From the NCBI RefSeq assembly GCF_025532145.1, contig NZ_ARXS01000029.1, positions 1 to 57,019 on the forward strand: DNA of 57,019 nucleotides, read 5' to 3'. The notes under the pieces were generated by a model. That model was not told where the DNA came from. It searched no databases and saw only the letters and a list, made by a program, of their open reading frames with translations. Of this stretch, positions 44,538 through 54,980 are shown piece after piece. Within the stretch, counting starts at the first letter, position 1; the number at the start of each line of letters is the position of its first letter. The position numbers and the translations under genes are program-made. This DNA is from Alloalcanivorax balearicus MACL04. Its GTDB lineage: Bacteria > Pseudomonadota > Gammaproteobacteria > Pseudomonadales > Alcanivoracaceae.

Positions 44538-44977
44538 CCGTCCACACTCATCTGATCAATTCCACGATTGGCCAGGCGGTCGGCCCGTTCGTTCTCCACG
44601 TGCCCGCTGTGGCCCCGCACCCAGCGCCATTCCACTTCGTGGGGGGCCGCGGCCTGATCCAGGCGTTGCCATAGGTCGGCGTTCTTCACCGGTTGGCGGG
44701 AAGCGGTGCGCCAGCCGCGACGCTTCCAGTTGGCCATCCATTCGGTGATACCCTGACGCACATACTGGGAATCGGTAGTCAGTACCACCCGGCAGGGTGA
44801 CTTCAATGTTTCCAGAGCAACGATGGCCGCCATCAACTCCATACGGTTATTGGTGGTCAACGGCTCGCCGCCGAACAATTCCTTCTCGTGCTCGCCATGG
44901 CGCAGTAACGCCCCCCAGCCGCCCGGCCCAGGATTACCCCGGCAAGCACCGTCGGTGAAAATTTCCACTGTCTTCAA
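44534..44977 (-). CDS. rnhA: ribonuclease HI
   Basis: Protein of 147 residues that cuts RNA in RNA-DNA hybrids. It has [16 protein letters not shown] (first catalytic Asp), [14 protein letters not shown] (catalytic Glu), [14 protein letters not shown] (second Asp) and a [16 protein letters not shown] segment with the last catalytic residues. I chose the TTG at 44977 because GGAG lies six bases upstream and the protein then begins MKTVEIF like E. coli RNase HI. A GTG at 44989 is an alternative. Overlaps dnaQ, as in E. coli. Confidence 0.94.
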   Translation of the reverse strand: MKTVEIFTDGACRGNPGPGGWGALLRHGEHEKELFGGEPLTTNNRMELMAAIVALETLKSPCRVVLTTDSQYVRQGITEWMANWKRRGWRTASRQPVKNADLWQRLDQAAAPHEVEWRWVRGHSGHVENERADRLANRGIDQMSVDG

Positions 44978-45025
44978 GAACCACTCCACTCCTGTCCACT
45001 TTTATCTTCGATATTCATTCTTTAT

Positions 45026-45808
45026 TCATTCCACATTGCGTTGCCAGCGGGCCACGGGCACGGAAATTACCGTTGGACGTGATGGTTCGCCACGCCGGAA
45101 CGACGGTGCCAGCGGCCGCACCATGGCGGCCCGCTTGCGCGCCACCAACAGATAGCAGGCACCGTGTCGCCACCACAGGCGCCGCCCCAGCCATTCCAGC
45201 CACGCCAACCGGCGGCGGCCACGCTCACCAAGCGGCAGATTGTGGAAGCCGCTGGCCAGGCCTTCCACTTCAAACCCCAGCACCTGCAACCAGTCACTCA
45301 CTCGATAGGGGGTGAAGTAACGCCCCACCCAGCCGGGTCGGCGGCTGGCGCCGGGCCGGAACCAGCGCGCCAGCCCCAGCAGACTCACCGGTTGAAACGA
45401 CACCACCGCGATCATGCCTCCCGGCGCCACGCAGCCAGCGGCCTCCCGCAGCACCTGATGCGGCTCGTCCTGAAACTCGAGACCGTGATGCAGTAACAAT
45501 ACATCCACGCTGTTCTTGGCGATGGGCAGGGCCTTGGCCTGGGCTTGTACCTGCCCTCGGCCCAGCTCCGGCGGCGTGACGTTGCAGCACCAGGGAATAC
45601 GAATGCCTTCCAGCATATCCCGGCAGGCGCAGGAACCCACCGACACCGCCCGCTGCCCCACCAACCTGGGTAGCCAGTCGGCGAGCAACTCGCGCTCCTC
45701 GTGGAGCAGGGCGCGGCCGGCGTCGCTGTCCAGCCAGCGATCAAAGCGATGCGGCATATCCTGGGGATGACGCCGGTAAGGGCCGCGGGGCAAGGGGGGT
45801 AACTGCAT
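45026..45808 (-). CDS. class I SAM-dependent methyltransferase, YafS-like position
   Basis: Protein of 260 residues in the methyltransferase_11 class. The motif-I-like strand is poorly conserved (AVSVGSCACRDML), but VDVLLLHHGLEF and GGMIAVVSFQPVSL match motifs III/IV. It corresponds in position to E. coli yafS, between gloB and rnhA. Substrate unknown. I chose ATG 45808 (MQLPPLPRG), nine bases after GGAGAG; the open frame reaches 45871 but its N terminus looks unrelated to a fold. Confidence 0.85.
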   Translation of the reverse strand: MQLPPLPRGPYRRHPQDMPHRFDRWLDSDAGRALLHEERELLADWLPRLVGQRAVSVGSCACRDMLEGIRIPWCCNVTPPELGRGQVQAQAKALPIAKNSVDVLLLHHGLEFQDEPHQVLREAAGCVAPGGMIAVVSFQPVSLLGLARWFRPGASRRPGWVGRYFTPYRVSDWLQVLGFEVEGLASGFHNLPLGERGRRRLAWLEWLGRRLWWRHGACYLLVARKRAAMVRPLAPSFRRGEPSRPTVISVPVARWQRNVE

Positions 45809-45900
45809 CCGTGACACTCTCCCTGGTAGGCTCGACTCCGTGGTAGGCTTAACGCTGACGTTCAGTGCCAAATATCAGTTCCAAACAAGGGTAGCACGAC

Positions 45901-46674
45901 ATGCTTCAGACCCCTACGGCGATTCCCGCCTTCCAGGATAATTACATTTGGGCCCTGCGCCGTGACAATCACTGCGTGGTGGTCGATCCCGGCGACGCCG
46001 CCCCGGTGGAAGCCTGGCTGCGCCAGCAGGGCCTGATTCTAACCGGCATTCTGATCACCCATCACCATCCCGATCACGTCGGCGGCGTCAATGCCTTGCT
46101 GGCACACCGGGATATCCCGGTATACGGCCCGGCCCGGGAAACCATTCCCGGCCTCACTCACCCTCTCAATGACGGCGACCGGGTGAAGTTGGCCGATCTG
46201 GATCTGGAGCTGGAAGTGCTGGACGTGCCCGGCCACACCCTGGGGCACATCGCCTACCATGCCCGCCAGCCGGGCTGGTTGTTCTGTGGCGACACTCTCT
46301 TCGCCGGGGGTTGCGGACGCCTGTTCGAAGGCACTCCGGAACAGATGCACCATTCATTGTCGCGACTGGCGGCACTGCCCGAAGGCACCCAGGTCTTTTG
46401 CGCCCACGAATATACCCTGGCCAATCTCACCTTCGCCGCCAAGGTGACGCCAGAGGACCCGGATGTGCGGACGCGTCTGAACGACGTCAAGGCGCTGCGC
46501 GACGCCGGGCGCATTACCCTGCCCTCGACTATCGCCGTGGAGCGCCGCACCAACCCCTTCCTGCGCGCCACCGAACCCGCGCTACGTCACTCCTGTGAGC
46601 GCCACTTCGACGCGCCGCTGGACACCCCGGTGGACAGCTTCGCCGCCCTGCGGCGCTGGAAGGACAGTGGCTAA
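45901..46674 (+). CDS. gloB: hydroxyacylglutathione hydrolase (glyoxalase II)
   Basis: Metallo-beta-lactamase-fold enzyme of 257 residues that hydrolyses S-lactoylglutathione in methylglyoxal detoxification. It binds two metals through THHHPDHVGG (53-62), VPGHTLGHIAY and GDTLFAGGCGRLFEG, and its C-terminal helical part carries CAHEYTLANLTFA and the substrate-binding RRTNPFLR. Length fits E. coli GloB (251). It is divergent from the methyltransferase gene and leads into mltD. Confidence 0.96.
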   Translation: MLQTPTAIPAFQDNYIWALRRDNHCVVVDPGDAAPVEAWLRQQGLILTGILITHHHPDHVGGVNALLAHRDIPVYGPARETIPGLTHPLNDGDRVKLADLDLELEVLDVPGHTLGHIAYHARQPGWLFCGDTLFAGGCGRLFEGTPEQMHHSLSRLAALPEGTQVFCAHEYTLANLTFAAKVTPEDPDVRTRLNDVKALRDAGRITLPSTIAVERRTNPFLRATEPALRHSCERHFDAPLDTPVDSFAALRRWKDSG

Positions 46675-46752
46675 CGCTGGGCACATTTAACCTTGCCGTA
46701 ACCTTTCCCGGTCCCTAGAATTCACCGGAATTTCAATAGCCATATAATTGAC

Positions 46753-48339
46753 ATGCATAGACTTCTAGGCGTTTTTGCCTTGGGGGTGTTGTTGTTTGGC
46801 GGGGGCTGCTCACTGACACCATCCGTGGATGAACTGCCGCCCATGCCACCGGCGGCACCGGAGCCAGAACCGGAACCGAGACCGGAACCAGAGGCGGGCA
46901 CACCCGACCTTGCCAACGGCATGGCGGAACCCGAGCCCATCCCTGTCGCCGAACCGGTGAAACAAGACCAGGATCTCTGGGCGCGGCTGCGTGAAGGATA
47001 CGGCCTGCCCCGGGTGGACAATTCCCGAGTGGAAGAGCAGCGAGTGTTCTACACCCGCCACCCGGTCTACTTCACTCGGGTCACCACCCGCGCGGAGCGC
47101 TACCTGAAGTTCATCGTCGACGAAGCCGAGGCGCGACACATGCCCACCGAGCTGGCTCTGCTGCCGGTGGTGGAAAGCGCCTTCGACCCCTTCGCCTATT
47201 CCCACGGCCGCGCCGCCGGACCCTGGCAGTTCATTCCCTCCACCGGCCAGCATTTCGGCTTGCGTCAGGACTGGTGGTACGACGGCCGCCGCGACATCAT
47301 CGCGTCCACCCGCGCCGCCCTGACTTATCTGCAGCAGCTCGCCGACCGTTTCGACGGGGACTGGCTGCTGGCACTGGCTTCCTACAACGCCGGTGCCGGC
47401 ACCATTCTCCGGGCCCAGAAACGCAACGAAGCGGCGGGCAAGCCCACTGACTTCTGGAGCCTGGATCTGCCCACGGAAACCACCGCCTATGTGCCCAAGC
47501 TGCTGGCGGTGGCGGATATCGTCAGAAACCCGAAGCAATACGGCGTGGCTCTGCACCCGATCACCGACGTGCCCTACTTCATCAGCGTCAACACCGGTGG
47601 ACAGCTGGACCTGACCCAGGCCGCCAGACTCGCCGAAGTACCGATGGAAGAGCTGTATCTGCTTAATCCCGGCTTCAATCGCTGGGCCACGGCCCCCGCC
47701 GGCCCGCACCGTCTGCTGATACCGGCGGACAAGGCGGAACGGTTCAAAGCCGGTCTGGCCAACTTGTCCGCCGGCCAACGGATGCGCTGGCAGCGTTACA
47801 CCATCGCCCGCGGCGATAATCTGCAAAGCATTGCCCGCCGCCACCGCACCAAGGTGCAGGTACTGCGCGAAATCAATCACCTCAAGGGCAACACCATCAT
47901 CGCCGGCAAGACCCTGCTGATTCCTCAATCCACACGCGGCGGCGCCTCTCCGACCGGAGACGGCGCCAACACGCGGGGCCAACGGCTGGCGCACCGGGTC
48001 GGTAATGGCGATACCCTGTGGGACCTGGCCCGGCGTTACCAGGTGTCGGTACGTGACCTGGCCCAATGGAACGATCTCGATCCCAAGGATCCACTGCGGG
48101 TCGGGCAGACCCTGAAAGTGTGGAGCGGCAACGAAGGCGGCGGTCAGGGGCAACGTTCCGAAATGGTCCGCCAGGTCCGCTACTCGGTACGCCACGGTGA
48201 TTCGTTGTACACCATCGCCAATCGCTTTAATGTGTCCGTGAACGACATTCGCGGTTGGAATAATACCCTGAGCAAGCGCCGCTACCTGCGTCCCGGTGAT
48301 CGTGTCACGCTGTTCGTGGACATTCGCGACGCCCCCTGA
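46753..48339 (+). CDS. mltD: membrane-bound lytic transglycosylase D with three LysM domains
   Basis: Lipoprotein of 528 residues: lipobox GGGC (Cys19), a Pro-Glu-rich linker (about 33-70) and an SLT domain from about 110 with LLPVVESAFDP (catalytic Glu141), AAGPWQFIPSTG and ASYNAGAGTI. Three C-terminal LysM repeats start at YTIARGDNLQSIA, HRVGNGDTLWDLA and YSVRHGDSLYTIA and bind peptidoglycan. It cleaves glycan strands from the outer membrane. Its place next to gloB matches E. coli. The ribosome site before ATG 46753 is poor. Confidence 0.94.
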   Translation: MHRLLGVFALGVLLFGGGCSLTPSVDELPPMPPAAPEPEPEPRPEPEAGTPDLANGMAEPEPIPVAEPVKQDQDLWARLREGYGLPRVDNSRVEEQRVFYTRHPVYFTRVTTRAERYLKFIVDEAEARHMPTELALLPVVESAFDPFAYSHGRAAGPWQFIPSTGQHFGLRQDWWYDGRRDIIASTRAALTYLQQLADRFDGDWLLALASYNAGAGTILRAQKRNEAAGKPTDFWSLDLPTETTAYVPKLLAVADIVRNPKQYGVALHPITDVPYFISVNTGGQLDLTQAARLAEVPMEELYLLNPGFNRWATAPAGPHRLLIPADKAERFKAGLANLSAGQRMRWQRYTIARGDNLQSIARRHRTKVQVLREINHLKGNTIIAGKTLLIPQSTRGGASPTGDGANTRGQRLAHRVGNGDTLWDLARRYQVSVRDLAQWNDLDPKDPLRVGQTLKVWSGNEGGGQGQRSEMVRQVRYSVRHGDSLYTIANRFNVSVNDIRGWNNTLSKRRYLRPGDRVTLFVDIRDAP

Positions 48340-48389
48340 TCGAACCGTGCGGGCTGCCGGAACGCCGCGCGCCGCTCATGGTCATATAC

Positions 48390-48432
48390 CCTGTCGAAGG
48401 CGCTGAAAGCTGGCACCCAGGCCTTCGACAGG
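48390..48432. repeat. CCTGTCGAAGGC palindrome
   Basis: CCTGTCGAAGGC (48390-48401) and GCCTTCGACAGG (48421-48432) form perfect 12-bp arms around a 19-base loop. It lies between mltD and yejA. The arms are unrelated to the REP subtypes here. Confidence 0.85.
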
Positions 48433-48475
48433 CTCTAATGTGGGATTCGATGACGATCAGGAGTAGATAATAACG

Positions 48476-50275
48476 ATGAGAGCCGTCACCATTCTGTTGG
48501 GTTTGCTGCTGGCCCTGCCGGCCTTCGCCGAAGTGCACAGCGGCCATGCCATCACCATGTACGACGCTCCCAAGTATGGTCCCTCCTTCCGTCACTTCGA
48601 CTACGTCAACGCCGACGCCCCCAAGGGCGGTCAGATCAAGCTCCATGTGATCGGCGGCTTCGACAGCTTCATGCCCTACCTGCCCAAGGGCAGCGCCGCC
48701 GCCGGCGTCGGCGGTCTCGGCCCCAGCTTTATTTACGACAGCCTGACCGTGCGCAGCCTGGACGAACCGTTCACCGAATACGGCCTGCTCGCCGAACGTA
48801 TGGAATGGCCGGACGATCGCAGCTGGATCACTTTTACCCTGCGTGATGAAGCCCGCTTCGCTGACGGTCATCCGGTCACCGCCGAGGACGTGGTATGGAG
48901 CTTCAATCAGCTGACCGAACATGGTCAGCCGCTTTACGCCTACTACTATGCCGATGTGGAAAAAGTGGAGGCGCTCTCCGAGCGCAAGGTGAAGTTCACC
49001 TTCAAACCCGGAGACAACCGGGAACTGGTGATGATCGTCGGCCAGCTTCCGGTATTGCCCAAACACTTCTGGAAAGACAAGGACTTCACTCAGGCGGATC
49101 TCACCGTGCCGATGGGTTCCGGTCCTTATCGCATCGCCAGCTTCAAGCCCGGCAAACAGGTGGTGTACCAGCGCCGCGATGACTACTGGGCCTGGGACCT
49201 GCCTGTTATCCAGGGCCAGTACAACTTCGGCCGGGTGATCTTTGAGTATTATCTGGATCAGACCGTGGCGCTGGAGGCCTTCAAGAAAGGCGATTACGAC
49301 TTCCGCTTCGAGATGAACTCCAAACTCTGGGCCACCGCCTACACCGGACGGGATTTCAACAGCGGCAAGCTGGTCAAGGAAGAAATCCATCACCAGAACC
49401 CTTCGGGCATGCAGGGCTTTATCTTCAATACACGCCGCCCGCTGTTCCAGGACCCGGCGTTACGCGAGGCGATGGCCTATGCGCTGGACTTCGAATGGTC
49501 CAACAAGCAGCTGTTCTATAACCAGTACAAGCGCACTCGCAGCTATTTCCAGAACTCGGAAATGGCCGCCACCGGCCTGCCCTCCGAAGCGGAGCTGAAA
49601 CTGTTGGAACCGTTACGCGATGAGCTGCCGGAGCGGGTCTTTACCGAGGAGTATCAGCCGCCGGTCTCCGACGGCACCGGCCGTCCGCGGGAGAATCTGC
49701 GCACCGCCCAGACCCTGCTCAAGAAGGCCGGCTACGAGGTGCGTAACGGTCAGTTGTTCAATCCCGAAGGGAAGCCGGTGAAATTCGAGTTTCTGCTTTA
49801 CAGCCCGGCCTTCGAACGTGTGGTCCTGCCCTTCTCCCGCAACCTCAAGGCCCTGGGTATCAGCGCCGATGTGATTCGCGTGGATGAGTCCCAGTACCTG
49901 CAGCGGGTGCGAAATTTCAATTTCGACATGATCGTCGGCGGCTGGGGCCAGTCCTCCTCCCCCGGCAATGAACAGCGGGATTTCTGGTCCAGCAAGGCGG
50001 CGGACCGCCCCAGCAGCCGCAATTACGCCGGCATCAAGGATCCGGCCATCGACAGCCTGGTGAAAACCCTGATTTCCGCCAAGGACCGTGAGGCCCTGGT
50101 GACCAGTAGCCGGGCGCTGGATCGCGCCCTGCAGTGGGGATTCTATGTCATCCCCAATTGGGGGATGGATTACCACCGCTTCGCCTACCGCTCCCGGCTG
50201 GCCCATCCTGATTTGCCGCCGTACCTTGGCGTCGACGGGGCCCTGGATCTTTGGTGGGATACCACGGCGAAATAA
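48476..50275 (+). CDS. yejA: YejA-like periplasmic peptide-binding protein
   Basis: Extracellular solute-binding protein family 5, 599 residues. A signal peptide ends near ALPAFA, and the mature part begins with HAITMYDAPKYGPSFRHFDY, typical of YejA rather than OppA. YejA captures peptides, including microcin C-type conjugates, for the YejBEF importer. GGAGTAGATAATAACG precedes the ATG. It is the first gene of a tightly packed operon. Confidence 0.93.
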   Translation: MRAVTILLGLLLALPAFAEVHSGHAITMYDAPKYGPSFRHFDYVNADAPKGGQIKLHVIGGFDSFMPYLPKGSAAAGVGGLGPSFIYDSLTVRSLDEPFTEYGLLAERMEWPDDRSWITFTLRDEARFADGHPVTAEDVVWSFNQLTEHGQPLYAYYYADVEKVEALSERKVKFTFKPGDNRELVMIVGQLPVLPKHFWKDKDFTQADLTVPMGSGPYRIASFKPGKQVVYQRRDDYWAWDLPVIQGQYNFGRVIFEYYLDQTVALEAFKKGDYDFRFEMNSKLWATAYTGRDFNSGKLVKEEIHHQNPSGMQGFIFNTRRPLFQDPALREAMAYALDFEWSNKQLFYNQYKRTRSYFQNSEMAATGLPSEAELKLLEPLRDELPERVFTEEYQPPVSDGTGRPRENLRTAQTLLKKAGYEVRNGQLFNPEGKPVKFEFLLYSPAFERVVLPFSRNLKALGISADVIRVDESQYLQRVRNFNFDMIVGGWGQSSSPGNEQRDFWSSKAADRPSSRNYAGIKDPAIDSLVKTLISAKDREALVTSSRALDRALQWGFYVIPNWGMDYHRFAYRSRLAHPDLPPYLGVDGALDLWWDTTAK

Positions 50276-51364
50276 ATGCCACGCTATATTCTTAAACGAC
50301 TACTGCTGATCGTCCCCACCCTGTTCGGCATTCTGTTGCTGAACTTCCTGGTGGTGCAGGCAGCCCCCGGCGGCCCGGTGGAGCGCGTGCTCGCCGAACT
50401 CCAGGGTCAGGGTGGTGGCGCGGGCCCCGGCGGCGGCTTCGCCGGCACCACGGCCGATACCATCGGCGGTGGCGGGCATTCCGGTTATCGTGGCTCCACC
50501 GGGCTGTCACCGGAGCTGGTGGCCCGTATCGAGCAGTTCTACGGCTTCGACAAACCGGCCCTGGAACGCTTCTGGATCATGCTGCGCAATTACCTGAGAT
50601 TCGACTTCGGCGAGTCCTATTATCGTGATCGTCCGGTGTCGGATCTGATCATCGAACGGATTCCCGTATCGGTATCATTGGGGCTGTGGAGCACGCTCAT
50701 CGCCTATCTGGTGTCGATTCCGCTGGGCATTCGCAAAGCGGTGAAGGATGGCTCCCGATTCGATGTCTGGAGCAGCACCGCCATCGCCATCGGTTACGCC
50801 ATTCCCAGTTTTCTGTTCGCCATACTGCTGGTGGTGCTGTTCGCCGGCGGTTCCTATTTTGAGTGGTTCCCGCTGCGCGGCCTGACTTCGGACAATTTCG
50901 AGCAGTTGTCCTGGTTCGGCAAGATCATCGACTACCTGCACCACATCGCCCTGCCCACCCTCGCCATCGTCATCGGCAATTTCGCCACCCTCACCATGCT
51001 GACCAAGAACTCGTTCCTCGACGAGATCGGCAAGCAGTATGTGCAGACCGCCCGGGCCAAGGGGCTGAGTGAAAAGCAGGTGCTCTACCGCCATGTTTTC
51101 CGCAATGCCATGCTGATCATCATCGCCGGTTTCCCGGCCGCTTTCGTCAGTGTGTTTTTCACCGGCGTGTTGTTGATCGAGTATATCTTCTCCCTGGACG
51201 GTCTCGGGCTGCTTGGCTTCGAATCGGTGATCAACCGGGACTATCCGGTGGTGTTCGGCACCCTGTTCATCTTCACCCTGCTGGGCATGCTGCTGAAACT
51301 GGTCTCCGACCTGACCTACATGTGGGTGGACCCGCGTATCGATTTCGAGCGGAGGGCCCACTGA
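50276..51364 (+). CDS. yejB: YejB-like ABC permease
   Basis: Inner-membrane permease of 362 residues in the DppB/OppB family. Helix 1 is followed by a Gly-rich periplasmic loop (about 40-75), then [15 protein letters not shown] and the EAA-like cytoplasmic loop [20 protein letters not shown] that docks the ATPase. The ATG directly abuts the yejA stop codon. The final tail [13 protein letters not shown] is typical of YejB. Confidence 0.93.
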   Translation: MPRYILKRLLLIVPTLFGILLLNFLVVQAAPGGPVERVLAELQGQGGGAGPGGGFAGTTADTIGGGGHSGYRGSTGLSPELVARIEQFYGFDKPALERFWIMLRNYLRFDFGESYYRDRPVSDLIIERIPVSVSLGLWSTLIAYLVSIPLGIRKAVKDGSRFDVWSSTAIAIGYAIPSFLFAILLVVLFAGGSYFEWFPLRGLTSDNFEQLSWFGKIIDYLHHIALPTLAIVIGNFATLTMLTKNSFLDEIGKQYVQTARAKGLSEKQVLYRHVFRNAMLIIIAGFPAAFVSVFFTGVLLIEYIFSLDGLGLLGFESVINRDYPVVFGTLFIFTLLGMLLKLVSDLTYMWVDPRIDFERRAH

Positions 51365-52398
51365 TGATGGCGACGGCAAGCGCGCCTCTTTGGCGGCGGC
51401 AATGGCGGGCGTTTCGGGGCAACCGTCGCGGCTTCTGGTCCCTGTTGGTGTTCCTGGTGCTGTTTGTGCTCAGTCTCGGCGCGGAATGGATCGCCAACGA
51501 CAAGCCTTTGTTGATTCGTTATGACGGCGCTTTCTATACCCCTGTGCTGCACACTTATCCGGAAACCACCTTTGGCGGTTTCTTCGAGACCGAAGCCAAT
51601 TACCGGGATCCGGTGGTGCGGGAGTTGATCGAGGAAAAAGGCTGGATGCTGTGGCCGGCAATCCGCTACCACTACACCACCATCAATTACGAACTCACCG
51701 TGCCGGCACCGGCGCCGCCTTCGGCGGAGAACTGGCTCGGCACCGATGATCAGGGCCGGGACGTTCTGGCGCGCCTGATCTACGGTTTCCGCACCTCGGT
51801 GTTGTTCGGTTTGATGCTGACCCTGAGCGCCAGCGCCATCGGTATCATGGTCGGCGCGATCCAGGGCTATTACGGTGGCTGGACCGATCTGGCCGGGCAG
51901 CGCTTCATCGAAATCTGGTCGAGCATGCCGATTCTGTATCTGATCATCATTCTCTCCAGTTTCGTGGTGCCCAGTTTCTGGAGCCTGCTGGTGATCATGC
52001 TGCTGTTCTCGTGGATGACATTGGTGGATCTGGTGCGCGCCGAGTTCCTGCGTTGCCGCAACATGGAATACGTGCGCGCCGCCCAGGCCATCGGTGTGCG
52101 CACCCCGGTGATCATGTTCCGGCACATGCTGCCCAACGCCATGGTCGCCACCCTGACCTATCTGCCGTTCGTGCTCAACGCCGCGGTGATCACCCTCACC
52201 TCCCTGGATTTCATCGGCTTCGGCCTGCCCCCGGGGTCACCGTCACTGGGTGAGTTGCTGGGCCAGGGCAAAGCCAACCTGCAGGCCCCGTGGCTGGGAC
52301 TCAGCGCCTTCGTCACCCTGGCGTTGATGCTGTCTCTGCTGGTGTTCATCGGCGAAGCCGTGCGCGATGCCTTCGACCCGAGGAAATTCCTGTCATGA
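51364..52398 (+). CDS. yejE: YejE-like ABC permease
   Basis: Permease of 344 residues in the DppC/OppC family, with an N-terminal DUF-type lead, helix 1 at about 24-43 and a large periplasmic loop containing NWLGTDDQGRDVLARLIYG. The EAA loop is RNMEYVRAAQAIGVRTPVI. The ATG at 51364 shares a base with the yejB stop (TGATG); ATG 51367 is an alternative start. Pairs with YejB to form the membrane channel. Confidence 0.93.
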   Translation: MMATASAPLWRRQWRAFRGNRRGFWSLLVFLVLFVLSLGAEWIANDKPLLIRYDGAFYTPVLHTYPETTFGGFFETEANYRDPVVRELIEEKGWMLWPAIRYHYTTINYELTVPAPAPPSAENWLGTDDQGRDVLARLIYGFRTSVLFGLMLTLSASAIGIMVGAIQGYYGGWTDLAGQRFIEIWSSMPILYLIIILSSFVVPSFWSLLVIMLLFSWMTLVDLVRAEFLRCRNMEYVRAAQAIGVRTPVIMFRHMLPNAMVATLTYLPFVLNAAVITLTSLDFIGFGLPPGSPSLGELLGQGKANLQAPWLGLSAFVTLALMLSLLVFIGEAVRDAFDPRKFLS

Positions 52399-53999
52399 GT
52401 CTGCTGGAGCTGGAGCAACTCACGGTCCGTTTTGGCGACGCCGTGCCGGTGGTGGATCAGGTCAGCCTTAAACTGGAACGGGGCCGCATGCTGGCGCTGG
52501 TGGGTGAATCCGGTTCCGGCAAATCACTGACCGCCATGTCCATCCTCGATCTGCTTCCCGCCAGCGCTACCCGCGAGGCCACGGCCCTGCGCCTGGATGA
52601 CGAGAATCTGCTGGCCTGGTCGGCGACGGAACGGCGGCGGCTGCGCGGCGGCCGTATCGGCACGATATTCCAGGAACCGCTGACCGCGCTGAATCCCTTG
52701 CACACGGTGGAAAAACAGATCGGTGAAACGCTGCGCATTCACCAGGGGCTCAGCGGTGCCGCCGCGCGCCAGCGCAGTCTGTCGCTGCTGAGCCAGGTGG
52801 AGCTGCCCGCCAGCGAAGCCATGCTGTCACGCTATCCCCACCAGCTCAGCGGCGGGCAGCGTCAACGTGTGATGATCGCCATGGCGCTGGCCAATGATCC
52901 GGAGTTACTGATCGCCGACGAGCCCACCACCGCCCTGGACGTGACCGTCCAGGAAACCATCATGGACTTGCTCAAACGCCTGCAGCACGAGCGTAATCTG
53001 GGCATTCTGCTGATCAGCCATGATCTCGGACTGGTGGGCCGGTTCGCCGAGGACGTGGCGGTGATGCACCAGGGCAAGGTGGTGGAAAGCGGCCCGTCGG
53101 ACCAGGTGTTGAGTCAGCCACAAGCGCAGTACACCCGTCATCTGATCGACGCCGAGCCCAGCGGAACCGCGGTACCGGTGGCGGATGATGCTCCAGCCTT
53201 GCTCCGGGCGGATGATCTTGAGGTGAGCTTCAAAGGCAGCCGCCGCGGTTGGTTCGGCCCACGGGAGGAGACCCGGGCGGTGGACCGCATTTCTTTTCAG
53301 TTGCGCCGTGGTGAAACCCTGGGCGTGGTGGGCGAATCCGGCTCCGGCAAATCGACCCTGGCGCTGGCCCTGCTGCGGCTGGTCGCCTGTCAGGGGCGCG
53401 TCATGTTGCTGGATCAGGATCTCACCCGCCTGAGTGGCGGCGCCCTGCGCCCCTGGAGACGCCATATGCAGGTGGTGTTCCAGGACCCGTTCGGCAGTCT
53501 GAATCCACGTCTGACGGTACTGCGAGCGGTGGAGGAAGGACTTCGCGTGCATCAACCGGATCTGAGCCGCGACCAGCGCCGGAAGCGGGTGCGGCAATTG
53601 CTACGGGAAGTGGGTCTGGACCCCGATGCCCTGGAGCGCTACCCCCATGAGTTCTCCGGCGGTCAACGCCAGCGCATCGCCATTGCCCGGGCCCTGATCA
53701 TGAAACCGGATCTGCTGATCCTGGACGAGCCCACTTCCGCCCTGGACCGCAGCGTGCAGGCCCAGGTGCTGGATCTGCTGCGCGATCTGCAACGCCGGCA
53801 CGGGCTCAGCTACCTTTTCATCAGCCATGACCTCAAGGTGGTGCGTGCCCTCAGCCATCGATTACTGGTGATGCGCCAGGGCCAGGTGGTCGAGCACGGT
53901 GACACCGAGACCGTCTTTCAGCGGCCTGCTCACGACTATACGCGCACCCTGATCGACGCGGCTTTCAGTACCGAGAAGAAACACGCCGTTGCACATTGA
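52395..53999 (+). CDS. yejF: YejF-like ABC ATPase with two nucleotide-binding domains
   Basis: Fused double ATPase of 534 residues. The first domain has GESGSGKS (37-44) and [16 protein letters not shown]; the second has GESGSGKST (about 311) and [16 protein letters not shown], each with a Walker B ([18 protein letters not shown]). It energises the YejABE peptide importer. The ATG overlaps the yejE stop by four bases (ATGA). An upstream in-frame ATG at 52290 is inside yejE and was rejected. Confidence 0.94.
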   Translation: MSLLELEQLTVRFGDAVPVVDQVSLKLERGRMLALVGESGSGKSLTAMSILDLLPASATREATALRLDDENLLAWSATERRRLRGGRIGTIFQEPLTALNPLHTVEKQIGETLRIHQGLSGAAARQRSLSLLSQVELPASEAMLSRYPHQLSGGQRQRVMIAMALANDPELLIADEPTTALDVTVQETIMDLLKRLQHERNLGILLISHDLGLVGRFAEDVAVMHQGKVVESGPSDQVLSQPQAQYTRHLIDAEPSGTAVPVADDAPALLRADDLEVSFKGSRRGWFGPREETRAVDRISFQLRRGETLGVVGESGSGKSTLALALLRLVACQGRVMLLDQDLTRLSGGALRPWRRHMQVVFQDPFGSLNPRLTVLRAVEEGLRVHQPDLSRDQRRKRVRQLLREVGLDPDALERYPHEFSGGQRQRIAIARALIMKPDLLILDEPTSALDRSVQAQVLDLLRDLQRRHGLSYLFISHDLKVVRALSHRLLVMRQGQVVEHGDTETVFQRPAHDYTRTLIDAAFSTEKKHAVAH

Positions 54000-54034
54000 A
54001 AGGCCCCCACCGTTTATCCCCGGCCGGTTTTCTC

Positions 54035-54040
54035 TATACT
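54035..54040 (+). promoter_or_regulatory. candidate -10 element of fabI
   Basis: TATACT, five of six to consensus, 56 bases before the fabI start. The -35 region (GTTTAT or TTTATC near 54012-54018) is weak. Confidence 0.4.
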
Positions 54041-54095
54041 TGGGCCAACGGCGCTTTATCTTGTTTTTTTCAACACCAATATTCGAGGACAGACC

Positions 54096-54899
54096 ATGGG
54101 TTTTCTCGCGGGCAAACGCTTCCTTATCGTCGGCATCGCCAGTGATCGTTCCATCGCCACCGGTATCGCCGAAGCCATGCACCGGGAAGGCGCCGAACTG
54201 GCCTTCACCTACCAGAACGACAAGCTGAAAAAGCGGGTACTGAAAGCCGCCGAAGCCTACGGCGGCAACGAAAGCCTGTGCTTCCCCTGCGACGTGACCT
54301 CCGATGAGGAAATCACCCAGGTATTCGCCGATCTGGGACAACAGTGGGACGGCCTGGACGGCGTGGTGCACGCGGTGGGTTTCGCTCCCGCCAACGAACT
54401 GGATGGTAACTTCGCAGAGGTCGCCACCCGGGAAGGCTTCCGCATCGCCCACGATATTTCCGCCTACAGCTTCGTGGCGCTGGCCCAAGCTGCACGGCCG
54501 TTGATGCAAGGCCGCAACGGCGCCCTGCTGACACTGTCCTATCACGCTTCTCGCCAAACGGTGCCAAACTACAACGTCATGGGCCTGGCCAAGGCCAGCC
54601 TGGAAGCCTCGGTGCGCTATCTGGCTTCCAGCCTGGGCCCGGAAGGTATTCGCGTGAACGGCGTTTCCGCCGGTCCGATCCGCACCCTGGCCGCCTCCGG
54701 CATCAAGAAATTCCGCACCATGCTGGAATACAACGCCGCCAAGGCACCGCTGCGCCGCAACGTCACCATCGAGGAAGTGGGTAATACCGCCGCCTTCCTG
54801 TGTTCCGATCTGGCTTCCGGTATCACCGGCGAGATCACCTACGTGGACGCCGGTGCCGCCACCGTCTCCATGCCGTTCGAGGAACCGGGCGAGGACTGA
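54096..54899 (+). CDS. fabI: enoyl-ACP reductase (NADH), FabI
   Basis: Short-chain dehydrogenase-type enoyl reductase of 267 residues that completes each fatty acid elongation round. The cofactor segment is [20 protein letters not shown]. The catalytic region has [25 protein letters not shown], containing FabI-type Tyr-x6-Lys (YNVMGLAK), and the substrate loop [23 protein letters not shown] precedes the ATG. It is the likely triclosan target in this organism. Monocistronic. Confidence 0.95.
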   Translation: MGFLAGKRFLIVGIASDRSIATGIAEAMHREGAELAFTYQNDKLKKRVLKAAEAYGGNESLCFPCDVTSDEEITQVFADLGQQWDGLDGVVHAVGFAPANELDGNFAEVATREGFRIAHDISAYSFVALAQAARPLMQGRNGALLTLSYHASRQTVPNYNVMGLAKASLEASVRYLASSLGPEGIRVNGVSAGPIRTLAASGIKKFRTMLEYNAAKAPLRRNVTIEEVGNTAAFLCSDLASGITGEITYVDAGAATVSMPFEEPGED

Positions 54900-54980
54900 T
54901 CCTCGCCCTCCCCACCATCACCAGACTGACATATTCGACTGTCAGGCTGGCGGCTCCGAACCGATCAATAAAGGAGCCCG

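Noticed and set aside
46810-48195. A 461-codon open frame opposite mltD
   Set aside because: Antisense shadow of the SLT and LysM coding region.
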